From NCBI GenBank assembly GCA_009760885.1, contig WNKJ01000206.1:62001-126000 (forward strand): 64,000 bases of DNA. Direction: 5' to 3'. Below, one piece after another: positions 45,599 to 56,552 of this stretch. The notes under the pieces are model-generated. The model ran no database searches, had not been told where the DNA came from, and saw nothing but the letters and a program-made list of their open reading frames with translations. Position numbers and translations under genes: made by a program. Source of the DNA: Achatina immaculata (Eukaryota > Mollusca > Gastropoda > Stylommatophora > Achatinidae). Numbering within the stretch: the stretch's first letter is position 1; each line of letters opens with the position of its first letter.

Positions 45599-46789
45599 TC
45601 TACTATCTACAACATAAAAAGGAATGGAACAACTACTTACATCTGTCCGTAAGAATAGTGAAGAGTAAAACATTTATCTTAATGCAAAGAAAACTAAATT
45701 AATGATAACTGACAAAACGAATCAGCAGATGGAATCAATGATGAAAAATTGGAAAAGGCGGAGAGTTTTGAATATCTTGGATCATTACAAAATAACAATG
45801 TAGATACAATAAGGGAAATTAAAAGAATTACATCTATTGCTCTTCAAAAAATAAAACAACCAACGAAGCTATGGACAGGAACAGACCTCCTCCTTCTCCT
45901 CCTCCACCTCCTCCTCCTCCTCCTCCTCTTCTTCTTCTTCTTCTTCTTCTTCTTCTTCTTCTTCAGCTTTCCGAACCATTAAGGCTCATTATTGCAGATA
46001 AAGTTCGCATCCATTCCTCTCTATTCCTAATATCTTCTCTCTCCAGTTGATGACACTAATTTATTTTATTTCTCCTTATATGTTGTCTTTCCATTTCTGT
46101 CGTGGTTTACCCTTGGTCTTGTTTCCCTCATCTCTTGTGCATACATACTTTTCGTGTGTCTGTTCTCTTCCATTCTTTCTGCATGCTCCAGCAAGCGTAG
46201 TCTGTTCAGTGTCACGACATTTATAATTCTTTGGGATTTAAATAAGCTGTTCAGTTCCTTGTTCTTTCTAGCTCTTCATTCTCCACTGTTGTTATCCTTT
46301 ATCGGCCCAAAGATTCTTCTTAGGACAGGAACAGACAGAAGTACAAAAATAAGATTGAATCTTTCCCATCGCAACATATGCATATGAGACCTGGATACTT
46401 AACAAAACAGCTGAGAAACACATAAACGGCTTTGAATGTAAATGCTACAGAAGTGTTCCTCACACATCATGTACAAGAAAATTTAATATTCATACTGCAA
46501 GAGCTTAATACTGAAGAATTCTGGCTAGTAAAGAGGTTTAAACCGAGAAAACGTAATTATTTTGGACACATTAAACTTTAGGGGAATTTAGAGAAGAACG
46601 TCTTGGAGGTATACGTAATTTGAAAAAGAAAGAGAGGAAGACCAAGAAGAAGATGGCTACAGGACATCATTGACAATCTGCAAACGGGCGCATCAGCAGC
46701 CAGGCATTTTGGTTACAGCGGAGAGGCCTACATGAGAGCTATTAGAGAGGTAAAGTTCCGCAAGGGACATGAAAATGACTGACTGACAG
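45599..46789 (+). mobile_element. RTE/BovB-like LINE in a GPCR remnant, 11-bp target duplication
   Basis: ATCCCGAACAG (45,588-45,598) and ATCCCCAACAG (46,790-46,800) flank it. Contents: STTQEGMEQL-like start, LNAKKTKLMITDKTN, FEYLGSLQNNNVDTIREIKR, then, after a nested insertion, RSTKIRL, CETWILNKTAEKHINGFECK, and the KRKRGRPRRRWLQDIIDNLQ C-terminus with a (TGAC)n tail. The same insertion occurs in unit 1, so it predates the unit duplication. Confidence 0.88.
45887..46322 (-). mobile_element. (GAA/GGA)n-tailed LINE 3' end nested in the LINE above, 14-bp target duplication
   Basis: Exact duplication GGACAGGAACAGAC at 45,873-45,886 and 46,323-46,336. Minus strand: LRRIFGPIKDNNSGEWRARK, ELNSLFKSQRIINVVTLNRL, LRLLEHAERMEENR, RPRVNHDRNG; the tail is the CTCCTC/CTTCTT tract 45,888-45,964 on plus. 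A fifth LINE family in the window. It is absent from the unit-1 copy of the host LINE. Confidence 0.88.
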
Positions 46790-47005
46790 ATCCCCAACAG
46801 ATAGACAAATCCACACAAAACCGTATTATTAATGACAACAAGGAACTACTTTTGACTATCACTGTCTATTTTCGACTTGGTCGCCATAATCCTGCTATCT
46901 GTTGTCTTTATGCTTGTGTTCAGGTTATTATATATTATTTCCATTCAAATATTACTACACTGATTTAGGTAAATGTGCTCTACATAAATTTTACCAGAAA
47001 TTAAT
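46790..47005 (-). pseudogene. GPCR N-terminal remnant (second receptor copy of unit 2)
   Basis: Continuation of the receptor interrupted at 45,598; aligns with codons 1 to about 65 of the intact gene, with stops and frameshifts. Sister of 36,661-36,878. Confidence 0.72.
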
Positions 47006-47904
47006 ACTTTTTTGTCCTATCTCTGATGTAGCATAACTAATAGATAATGGTTTTATTTTAGTCAGATGAATAGAATCGTATGTAACAACTGTTTAAAACC
47101 ATTAGAATCAATTATAGACGATTTTATGTGTTTTACAAATCAAGTTTTTGTTCACTCATCTTTAGTTTTCATAATTAATGTAAAATACGCTGTCACGACA
47201 TGAGTAAGCCAAAATCACGACTCGAATTAAAATGTTGAATCTTTATATAATAAGGGTAATTTTGTCACATTTTCAGTATTAAGTATTTTAGACTTCTCTC
47301 GCAATCGCTCAGTCATATGATATTTTTACGGTCGAGGACAACAATAATTTAGCTTCCTGGTGGAATTTTGACCTCAACTTCTTGCTTCTCTATTAGCCCT
47401 GAAACAGCGAAGATCACGTCTAAATGTTGCCTGCAGCTCCAAGTTTCCTGTTTGTTTTTCCTCTTATTGACGTTGTTGTACGCATTGTAGCCCATTCTGA
47501 GGAAAACTGCTATAAATGCTCTATTTATGTGATATTTCTGCGAAATTTTTCTCATTAAACTATTATAAATTCTGTGACGCTGAGCTAAATATGTGACAGG
47601 AAATATCTCAGATAAGAAACTATATTTACTTTAGAAATCTCTAGTGACGTTTTGTCAGACTCTCAGCTTTCACTACGATTACACCTACAGCTTCTGGCGA
47701 ATTACCGTGAGTGAAAATTTTTTTTCCAGAACTTTCGTAAATATAACAGTAAAAGGAAGTTACAAATGTATTGAATGATATAGACTTTAGTAGGTGTTCT
47801 TCCTTCAGGTTCTTCACTTACATCAACCTAAAAATAGAAACAGAACTTATTTTGGTTTAATGACAACAAATTGTGTGAACGTGGGGTTTTTTCACAGTCA
47901 GGCG
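47006..47904. other. Unit-2 non-coding, shared with unit 1
   Basis: Collinear with 36,879-37,970 minus the LINE there. No gene. Confidence 0.7.
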
Positions 47905-48047
47905 TATTTTCTATCAGTAGGTCTTATTGTTCACCAACATCTGACCTGGAAATCTCATGTGCAAGGTCTAACAAAACTCATCGCGCTAAAAGTATACCAT
48001 TTAGTCAAAATTAAATACTTCATCGATCAAGACACAAGGAAGACATA

Positions 48048-49236
48048 CGAGGGGTGATTGATAAGTTCTCCGCATAAGGTACAACGAATTATTTGTGGAC
48101 ATCTTTTTTCTTAACATAATCCCCTTGCAAGTTTATGCACTTAGTCCAGTTATCCTGGTGCATACGGATCAGTTCTTTGTAAAAGTCAGCTTCTTGTGCC
48201 AGTAGAAAGTGATCTACATCATGAATGATGTCATCATCTGAACACAATTTTCCACCACTGAGCTCCTTTTTGAGTTTGGTAAGCAGGTAATAGTCCGAAG
48301 GGGTCAAATCTGGATAATAAGAAGGATGTTTAAGAAGCTGGAACCGCATTCATGAATGACAGCCATTGCCACCGCCGACTTGTGAACTCGAGCATTGTCT
48401 TGCTGAAATATTTCACAAGATTAGCCCCCAGTGACCGTTTTGCCCTTGTGAGTCTACCAATAGCAAACCTTCTGAATCCCAACAGATGGAAGCCATTACT
48501 ATGCCTGCAGACAGAATCACCCTTTGCTTTCTTTGGAGATGGGGATCCATGATGTCTCCACTGCTTTGACTGTTCTTTGGTTTCTGGTTGAAAATGATGA
48601 AATCAAGTCTCATCCATAGTCAATAATTGCTGAGGAAACTTCAGGATTTGCAGAAAAATGGCCAAGATTGTCTCTTGACATTTTGAGACGCTGTCGTTTG
48701 TGATCAGCTCCAAGAAGTTTCGGGACCTATCGAGCAGAGTCATTTGTCATTTGAAGATCGTTGTAAATAATGGCATGAACACGTTTCTGGGAGATGCCAA
48801 ACTCAATAACAATGTACCGCTCAGTTAGTCGTCGGTCCTCCATTATCATGTCATGTATTCTGCCGGTGGTTACCGTTCTTGGTCATCATCTTCCAGACTC
48901 TCCATTCCATGTTTGAACTGAGCTGCCAGTTTCTTCACAATGCTGTAAGACGGGGCACTCTACAATAGAGTCTCTACCATATCCTCGTGGATCTCCTTCG
49001 ATGATACGCCCTTGATGCAGAGGTAGCGAATGACTGCTCGATGAGAAATTGTATCCATTTTCTCAATTTCTGCCAGCATTACCACTTTAGTAGCCTTTAA
49101 AAAAATTAGTTGCAGTTAATTTCTTGAAACATGGTGTTAAAATCTTACATTTAACCTGATACACAAATGCACCTAATATCAACTTTGTGTTTCAAGTATT
49201 TGTACCTTATGCCGAGAACTTATCAATCACCCCTCG
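48048..49236 (-). mobile_element. Mariner DNA transposon, 1,189 bp, inactive
   Basis: Terminal inverted repeats CGAGGGGTGATTGATAAGTT at 48,048 and its complement ending at 49,236, flanked by TA at 48,046-48,047 and 49,237-49,238. The minus strand encodes a mariner transposase in pieces: MDTISHRAVIRYLCIKGVSS, KEIHEDMVETLL, a TAG, SAPSYSIVKKLAAQFKHGME, SLEDDDQER; then HDMIMEDRRLTERYIVIEFG; the first catalytic block (TMDETW in shifted frame near 48,610), the QSKQWRHHGSPSPKKAK block near 48,550, and the C-terminal HPSYYPDLTPSDYYLLTKLK with NWTKCINLQGDYVKK. Several stops and frameshifts. It was inserted into the CR1-like LINE, whose sequence resumes at 49,237. Confidence 0.95.
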
Positions 49237-49570
49237 TACTACATATCACAAATATAAACACATTTAGACTGTTGCTGAACATTCTGGGATGGTTGCTCCG
49301 TGTCAAATACAAAGAAGCTTTACTCGCTTCAGAAGCGAGCAGTAAAGCTTAATAGAGACAAAGATCAAGCACACACAACTAACCAGCACAGACGTATCAA
49401 AATATTGTCTCTTAAGAACAGGTTCCTCTTCAACAAATCAAATTTGCTACATCAAATTCTTTCACATCATGCTCCGCATTATCTATTGAACCTGTTTATA
49501 TTTAGCCCAAAGTGAGCCAATGCCTGAACAACATATGTCTTCCAAAACCTAGACCTGAACTTTACAAGTA

Positions 49571-51072
49571 ATCATCATCATCAGGTGCCGTGCCGACTGG
49601 CGTTGGATATTATGCTTCTCCAGAGTACACGATCCTTCATGCAGGCCAACAGCTCAGTTGGTGATTTCCTCTCACACCATTCCGTCAGACTATCCAGTAT
49701 CATTTCTCTTGGTATTCCTCTTGATCTTCTTCCTTCTATTTTTCCTGATGTTGTAATAGTTTCAATGCCCCCTATTCTCATTGAATGTCCTATGAAGTAC
49801 ATTGTCTCTTTCTTATCTTTTGATAAGATTTTTTTTGTCTCTCCAGCTCTTCTCGTACATTATTTATTAGTTATTTTTCCTGTCCAGGGGTTACGCAACA
49901 TTCTTCAAATCAACTACATTTCTGGTTCTTCCAATGATTTTTGTGCAGGCCTGCCTATTGTCCATGATTTACTTCCATATAGCAAGATAAGTTCATTATA
50001 GCATTTTAGGATTCGTTTTCTAACATTCATTGATAAGAGTGTGTTGGATAATATGTTTCTCATTCTCTGAAATGAAGTCTTTGCTTGGCCTATTCTGTTC
50101 CTAATTTCTGTTCTGCATTTCCCGTTTGAAGTTATTACTGCTCCAAGGTATTTGAATTTCTGCACCCTCTTTAGAATAGTTCCGTTTAATTTTATACTGT
50201 ATGTTGGTGGATTCTGCTTCTTAGATATAGTCTTTGTCTCTGTCTTTTTGATGTTCAAAGTAAGGCCTTTCTGTTCGCTTTCTTTGGCGACTTTATCCAA
50301 GTGATTTTGCAGGGCTTGTTGTTTTACAGCTATCAGTACTGTGTTGTCAGTATACCGAAAGTTGTTAATATTGTATCCTTCAACATTTATGCCTGGTTCT
50401 GTGATGATCGTTCTTAGAATAATCTCGCTGTACAGAGCAAAAAAGATCTGAAGATAACACACATCCTTGTTGCATTACTTGTTTTATAGGTTGATATTTT
50501 CCAGTTCAATTTTCAACTCGAAATGCTGCTTCTTGCTGCCAGTATAGATGTTTTACAATCCTCAGGTCTTTGCTGTCTATATTGTTGTCTTCAAGCATTT
50601 TAATAATTTCATTATTTTTCACCTTGTCGAATGCCTTGGTGTAATCAATGAAGCATAGTTAGAGATCTGTCTGTACTTCTAAAGCTCTTTCTGTTAGTGT
50701 TTGTAAAGCATAAATAGCATTGTATGTTCCCTTTCATTTAACAAATCCAAACTGTTCATCTGCTGTTTCCATTTTTATCTTTTCTGTTTTTCGTCTCATA
50801 ATGATTCTCTCAGAAGTAGCTTCGTTATGTGACATGAGAGGCTGATAGTCCGATGGTCATCACATTCCTTTGCACCTGGTGTATTTAGTAGTACTATAAA
50901 AGTGGATTTAAGCAAGTCACTTGGCATATAACCACTGTTTTAAATGTCATTCAGTAACTTGGTTATTATTTATATTCCTATCTCCTCTAACGCCTCTTTT
51001 TCTTCTATTGTTATAATATCAGGCCCAGTCGCTTTTCCTTTCGTCATGTGTTTGATAGCATCTAAGATCTTC
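49571..51072 (-). mobile_element. (GAT)n-tailed LINE, 1.5 kb, RT to 3' end
   Basis: The longest copy of its family here. Minus order: linker KGKATGPDIITIEEKEALEE, RT pieces EQFGFVK, LCFIDYTKAFDKVKNNEIIK, LYWQQEAAFRV, IKQVMQQGCVLSSDLF, then the open frame 49,914-50,462 with NINNFRYTDNTVLIAVKQQA (YTDN where YADD is expected), KKTETKTISKKQNPPTYSIK, FKYLGAVITSNGKCRTEIRN, and finally FIGHSMRIGGIETITTSGK and NASRHGT with a (GAT)n tail. Flanked by ACAAGTAA on the left (49,563-49,570) and on the right near 51,073. The active-site change makes it dead even where the frame is open. Confidence 0.9.
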
Positions 51073-51694
51073 ACAAGTAAAGCTTTACTTATTCTGCTGC
51101 ACATCTTTGGAATACCTTAGCATCCTGTATAAACATGTGAACTATACTCCTTCCTATAACTACAAACTTTTTCAATATCTATTTGATGTTGGCTACATGC
51201 CTCCATGTAACATAACACCTGAATAGCTATTTTAGATTGCTCTTACAGACATCGAATTCAGTTAATTGTTTATTCTGAATACTAATGAATAATTTCTTGT
51301 TTGTTAGATAGTCATTTATATGCGTATGTAGTTAGTCATTTATATGAGTATGTAGTTTAGTCATTTATGTGTTTATGTAGTTAATCATGTATATGTATAA
51401 GTAGTTAGTTATTTTATGTACCTGTAATTACTGTATTGTTAATTATGTTTGTTATATGAGTAGCACATTTGTAGAATATCTGGAACAGTGAGAAAGTTGT
51501 ATGATAAAGGGCAGAACGTGAGATGAGCCTGCGTGTCCAATTTTAACCCTTTTGAAATAAAGATCAATCAACCAATCAATCAATAATAGAAATCAAAACA
51601 TTTACTAAGCTCCATGGTGCGAACTGATTGTTTCATTATTTCCAATTTGCCTTCATTTTAGTGATACAATACATATTGAAAGAAGTAATAAATA

Positions 51695-51950
51695 AAGGTA
51701 AAGATAGTTCCATAGCACATACTGTAGGGGTTGAAGCGTTAGAGACCTCAATATGCTGGACCATTAGTGTATGAGGTAGGGTGGCCAGTTCCTTTCCTCG
51801 CTGCTTTTCCTTCACAGATTTTCTCTGGTACCCATTTTACTAGGTTGGGTCGACCTCAGGGCCGTATTGGTCGAAAAAAAAGTCCCGCTCAGCTAGAGAT
51901 TCGAACCTTCGACCATTCGGTTGCTAGACGAGTGTTCTAAACACTACGCT
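51695..51950 (-). mobile_element. tRNA-derived SINE, 12-bp target duplication
   Basis: Flanked by AAGTAATAAATA at 51,683-51,694 and 51,951-51,962; unit 1 has a single copy of that site near 38,080 without the insert. Minus strand begins CTTAGCGTAGTGTTTAGAAC (A-box-like), then GAAGGTTCGAATCT (B-box), then a tRNA-unrelated body containing AAGCAGCGAGGAAAGGAACT. About 256 bp. A non-autonomous element transcribed by RNA polymerase III and moved by LINE enzymes. Confidence 0.88.
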
Positions 51951-51962
51951 AAGTAATAAATA

Positions 51963-52478
51963 CTTTACTTAAATAGAATAAAGGGTGTTATACATATAAT
52001 ACAAAATCATAGTTCACCAAATATATGTTTATGTGTGGATACAAAGTGAAGGAATATGCTCGACGCAGAGTAATAAATATATCATTTCTAATATTAATGC
52101 AGAGAAAGCTAGAAACAGATGATAAGTATAAATCAAAGATCTCTCGAAAAAAAACTGCAAATTAAATTATAAATAGCTAAACAGTATTTAAAAATAATGC
52201 ACTTATATCTGTACTGTGTAGTTACATTTTAGCTGCATTCATTTCATTTCATTTGTTATTTACATTATATGTTTATTTATCTACCAGAATGCGTGTTTGT
52301 TTTATTCTACATTCGCTGCGTATCTGTTTTGTTCCATAGTCTGCTTCTATTTATCTTGGGTTGTCTTTTTAAATCTTCTTCTCTCTTCAGCATCAGGTCT
52401 TTTGTCGCTTACTTATCATTAGTTTCTATATCTGGTGGCAGTATAACAAACGATACATTTGTTTGCTAAAACTTGAAT
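51963..52478. other. Unit-2 non-coding, shared with unit 1
   Basis: Collinear with 38,092-38,617. The hydrophobic frames here are not conserved between the copies. Confidence 0.65.
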
Positions 52479-52490
52479 AGTACGAACTGT

Positions 52491-52791
52491 TCATTCATTC
52501 ACATGCTTGTCCCTTGCGGAACTTTGCCTCCCTAACAGCTCTCCTGTAGGCCTCTCGGCTGTGACCAAGAAGGCCTGCTGCTGAGGCATCCTTTGCAGAT
52601 CATCAACGATGTCTTGCAGCCATCTTCGCCTTGGTCTTCCTCTCTTTCCTTTTCCCATTATGTACCCTTCCAAGTCAGTCTTCTCTGGATTATCATGACG
52701 TTTAAGGTTTCCAAAATATTTAAGTTTTCTCTCTTTAATCCTCTTTACTAGCTCGCCTTCTTCAGTATTAAGTTCTTGTAGTATGGATTCT
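52491..52791 (-). mobile_element. RTE/BovB-like LINE, 5'-truncated, 12-bp target duplication
   Basis: Flanked by AGTACGAACTGT (52,479-52,490) and AGTACGAATTGT (52,792-52,803). The minus strand encodes SILQELNTEEGELVKRIKER, KLKYFGNLKRHDNPEKTDLE, MGKGKRGRPRRRWLQDIVDD, and ends FRK/SSARDKHVNE with a TGAATGAATGA tail. Unit 1 keeps the empty site near 38,620. Confidence 0.92.
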
Positions 52792-52803
52792 AGTACGAAT
52801 TGT

Positions 52804-52947
52804 ACATAATTCATTAAAAATATCAGAGAGATTAGTCAACGCCGTTATGTGTAGTAGTTACACCGGTACTGCTGCCTGTTATTTCACATAAATATGTTAC
52901 CCTTCCTGGGAAATATAGAACTGATTCTCCCGATCGGGTCTTTTATA
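52804..52947. other. Unit-2 non-coding, shared with unit 1
   Basis: Matches 38,640-38,760 in unit 1; ends in the TATAA array. Confidence 0.5.
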
Positions 52948-53030
52948 ATATAATATAATATAATATAATATAATATAACATAATATAATATAATATAATA
53001 TAATATAATATAACATAATATAATAAACTT
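52948..53030. repeat. (TATAA)n microsatellite
   Basis: About 16 tandem TATAA/TATAAC units. Confidence 0.95.
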
Positions 53031-54990
53031 GTGGCATATTTAAAGACGTATAGACAAACCTTGAATTGGGAGATGTGAGTGGTATATTTAAAGACGCAAA
53101 GACAAACCTTGGAGTGAGAGATGTGAGTGGTATATTTAAAGACGTATAGACAATCCTTGGAGTGAGAGATGTAAGTGGTATATTTAAAGACGTATAGACA
53201 AACCTTGGAGTGAGAGATGTGAGTGGTATGTTTAAAGACCCATAGAAAAACCTTGGAGTAAGAGATGTGAGCGGTATATTCAAAGACCCATAGACAAACC
53301 TTGGAGTGAAAGATGTAAGTGGTATATTTAAAAACGCATAGACAAACCTTGGAGTGAAAGATGTGAGTGGTATATTTAAAGACCTATAGAAACACCTTGG
53401 AGTGAAAGATGTGAGTGGTATATTTAAAGACCTATAGAAACACCTTGGAGTGAGAGATGTGAGTGGTATATTTAAAGACCTATAGAACACCTTGGAGTGA
53501 GAGATGTAAGTGGTATATTTAAAGTAGAATAGACAAACTTTTGAGTGAGTGATGTGAGTGGCATATTTAAAGACGCATAGACAAACCTTGGAGTGAGAGA
53601 TGTGAGTGGCATATTTAAAAACTTATAGACAAACCTTGGAGTGAGAGATGTGAGTGGTATATTTAAAAACCCATAGACAAACCTTGGAGTGAGAGATGTA
53701 AGTGGTATATTTAAAGACCCATAGACAAACCTTGTAGTGAGAGATGTAGTGGTATATTTAAAGACCTATAGAAACACCTTGGAGTGAGAGATGTAAGTGG
53801 TATATTTAAAGACGTATAGACAAACCTTGGAATGACAGATGTAAGTGGTATATTTAAAGACGCATGTGGAGTGAGAGATGTGAGTAGCATATTTAAAAAC
53901 TTATAGGCAAACCTTGGAGTGAGAGATGTGATTGGTATATTTAAAAACCCATAGACAAACGTTGGAGTGAGAGATGTAAGTGGTATTTAAAGACCCATAG
54001 ACAGACCTTGGAGTGAGAGATGTAAGTGATATATTTAAAGACCCATAGACAATCCTTGGAGTGAGAGATGTGAGTGATATATTTAAAGAGGAATAGACAA
54101 ACCTTGGAGTGAGAGATGTGAGTGGCATATTTAAAAACGTATAGACAAAACTTGGAATGAGAAATGTGAGTGGTATATTCAAAAACCCATAGACAAACCT
54201 TGGAGTGAGAGGTTTGAGTGGCATAATTAAATACCTATAGAAACAGCTTGGAGTTCGAGATGTAAGTGGTATATTTAAACTCGCATAGATAAACTTTGGA
54301 GTGAGTGATATGAGTGGCATATTTAAAGACGCATAGACAAACCTTGGAGTCAGGAATATGAGTGGCATATTTAAAGACAAATAGACATACCTTGGAGTGA
54401 GGGGTGTGAGTGGTATATTTAAATACGTATAGACAAACCTTGGAGTGAGAGACGTGCGTGGCATATTTAAAGACATATAGACAAACCTGAGAGTGAGAGA
54501 TGTGAGCGGCATATTTAAAGACACATAGACAAACCTTGGAGTGAGAGATGTGAGTGGCATATTTAAAGACGCATAGACAAACCTTGGAGTGAGAGATGTA
54601 AGTGGCATATTTAAAGACACATAGACAAACCTTGGAGTGAGAGATGTGAGTGGCATCTTTAAAGACGCATAGACAAACCTTGGAGTGAGAGATGTGAGTG
54701 GCATATTTAAAGACGTATAGACAAACCTTGGTGTGAGAGATGTAAGTGGTATATTTAAAGACGCATAGACAAACCTTGGAGTGAGAGATGTAAGTGGTAT
54801 ATTTAAAGACACATAGACAAACCTTGGAGTGAGAGATATATGTGGTATATTTAAAGACCCATAGACAAACCTTGGAGTGAGAGATGTAAGTGGTATATTT
54901 AAAGACCCATAGACAAACCTTGGAGTGAGAGATGTAAGTGGTATATTTGAAGACGCATGGACAAACCTTGGTGTGAGGGATGTGCTGGAC
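53031..54990. repeat. 48-bp minisatellite, about 40 copies (2 kb)
   Basis: Unit CTTGGAGTGAGAGATGTGAG then TGGTATATTTAAAGACGCAT then AGACAAAC, 48 bp. Because 48 is divisible by three, minus-strand frames of 197, 265 and 370 codons stay open, giving repeats such as TPRFVYASLNIPLTSL. Two different frames are open over the same DNA and unit-length indels are mixed with single-base ones, so this is an array effect rather than evidence for a protein. Confidence 0.95.
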
Positions 54991-55443
54991 ACTGTGTTCC
55001 ACCGGACGTACACACCAAATAAGCTGGGTCACTCTGAAAGGAACCTACAGACGGAAATAAAATAAAATTTACTGCACCGACATCTTTTAACCCTTTATAT
55101 ATTCATCATCTGAGAATCACATTCATGACGGAATGAAAAGCTACAAGGAAGAACGCGATAAACGAACAACACATACGTTATGTCATGAACTGTTTTTTTG
55201 GCAGTATACTTTATTTATAAGAAACAGACAATTTCGGCACTTAAACAGTCTCTCCATTACATCTTTGGATAGTAATTTGATATTAATTAATCTGCACTTG
55301 TGGATGCTGCATATCACGGATTATTTCGAATATTGAACAGGACATGAGTTATATAAAAAAAAAGAATTAGTTAATTATTTTTTAGGTAGAGAGACTAGTT
55401 CCATGTTTAAATTAGGAGAATGACGGAAAGAACAATGTAAGGG

Positions 55444-55474
<31 letters not shown>

Positions 55475-55475
55475 C

Positions 55476-55517
<42 letters not shown>

Positions 55518-55798
55518 CAGAGAGAGAGAGAGAGAGAAAGTGGCCAAGCAGTTTTATGTCTCTTCGACTAAATACTGAGAGGACTGAGAACATATAAAAC
55601 AGTATAGCTAAATATTCAAGAAGTTAGTGATACTGAGTATTTCAACGTTAATTATCCGAAGGGTAGTCGGCCAACGTTGTATTTACGACCGGTTTGTGGA
55701 GCTTTGCATCGGAGTAAGTTTGGAACCACACTTGCGACTCCCCGTCCCTAATGCCACGAGACGCACAGAGGATCAGTTGTATAATTTTATGAGGAGTA
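54991..55798. other. No gene; (GA)n at 55,441-55,540
   Basis: Unique-looking AT-rich sequence with one GA-rich microsatellite. The Ser/Leu frame opposite it is low complexity. Confidence 0.6.
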
Positions 55799-55810
55799 GT
55801 GTTCGAAACT

Positions 55811-56000
55811 AAGATGGACACCACAGGGGAACAGAAGTAAGGGTAGACCAAAAGAGACATGGAGAAGAACAGAAAGGATTTTGAGCAATAGAGGGCTCAC
55901 CTGGGCAAGAGCAGAAAAAAAGGCGAAGGACAAGCATTTGTGGAAAACCCTTGCGGAAGCCCCATGTGCCCTGGGCACTTAAGGTTCAGAGAGAGAGAGA
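55811..56000 (+). mobile_element. (GA)n-tailed LINE 3' stub, 12-bp target duplication
   Basis: Perfect GTGTTCGAAACT at 55,799-55,810 and 56,001-56,012. The insert encodes RWTPQGNRSKGRPKETWRRT, LSNRGLTWARAEKKAKDKHL and EAPCALGT, then a GGTTCAGAGAGAGAG tail. Very similar to 36,962-37,205 on the opposite strand. Confidence 0.95.
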
Positions 56001-56012
56001 GTGTTCGAAACT

Positions 56013-56552
56013 GTGCAGCCACCACTGATTGCATTTGATTAAAGTGAACTATTGAAAGGGGATTTATTGCAGTATGGGAGGTAATCGTGTATATATTTTA
56101 TAGGTGAGGAGGTGGCATTTAGCGTCCCTGTTTTGAAGACAACTGTATATGTCGAGAACGGGCCTGATTTTGGGGGTCTCGTGACGTCATGATTGTTGGG
56201 CTGAGTGATTTAGTGTTCGCCTGAGTATGGTCAAGTGCGCTCGGTTGTACCCGTATACAAATTGTATTGTTTGGGGGTTATTGATATTCTTTGTATGTTG
56301 AATTGCCATATGGCAGGGCAACATGCCGGCATATCATCATTGTTTTATTTTGTCCCGTTATTTTCTATTGTCATTGATTCCAATCATTAAACGTCTTGCT
56401 GAAATGTTCACGCCAAATTGTTGAGATGTTGCAAGTTGTGCCAACTAACAGTTGTTGTAGGGCCTAGGCTGTGTCTGAGAGCTGAAGAAAGTCTTTATCT
56501 ACACCAGGATAACTTTCAGATGAAGATTGAAAGATGTTCAGAATAATCTGAG
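56013..56552. other. Start of unit 3
   Basis: From about 56,190 (TTGTTGGGCTGAGTGA) it parallels 40,260 and 41,060-41,350, but the 40-bp array of unit 2 is almost absent here. Confidence 0.65.

Larger units (their letters stand above)
47905..51590 (+). mobile_element. CR1/Jockey-type LINE 3' part, interrupted twice
   Basis: Three collinear pieces of one element: 47,905-48,047 (HQHLTWKSHVQGLTKLIALK, VYHLVKIKYFIDQDTRKT), 49,237-49,570 (LYSLQKRAVKLNRDKD, KILSLKNRFLFNKSNLLHQI) and about 51,073-51,590 (AAHLWNTLASCINM-like, then the 3' UTR). The element ends with AAATAAAGATCAATCAACC and a CAAT tail. It matches the copy at 24.6-26.7 kb. A mariner and a (GAT)n LINE lie in the gaps. Only the post-RT part is present. 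Confidence 0.85.

Noticed and set aside
53901..55013. A 370-codon frame as a repetitive structural protein
   Set aside because: The unit is 48 bp, so any frame without a stop in the unit stays open; a second frame over the same DNA is also open, and there is no signal peptide or non-repeat domain.
55441..55540. Possible regulatory GAGA element
   Set aside because: Simple (GA)n microsatellite without a nearby gene.
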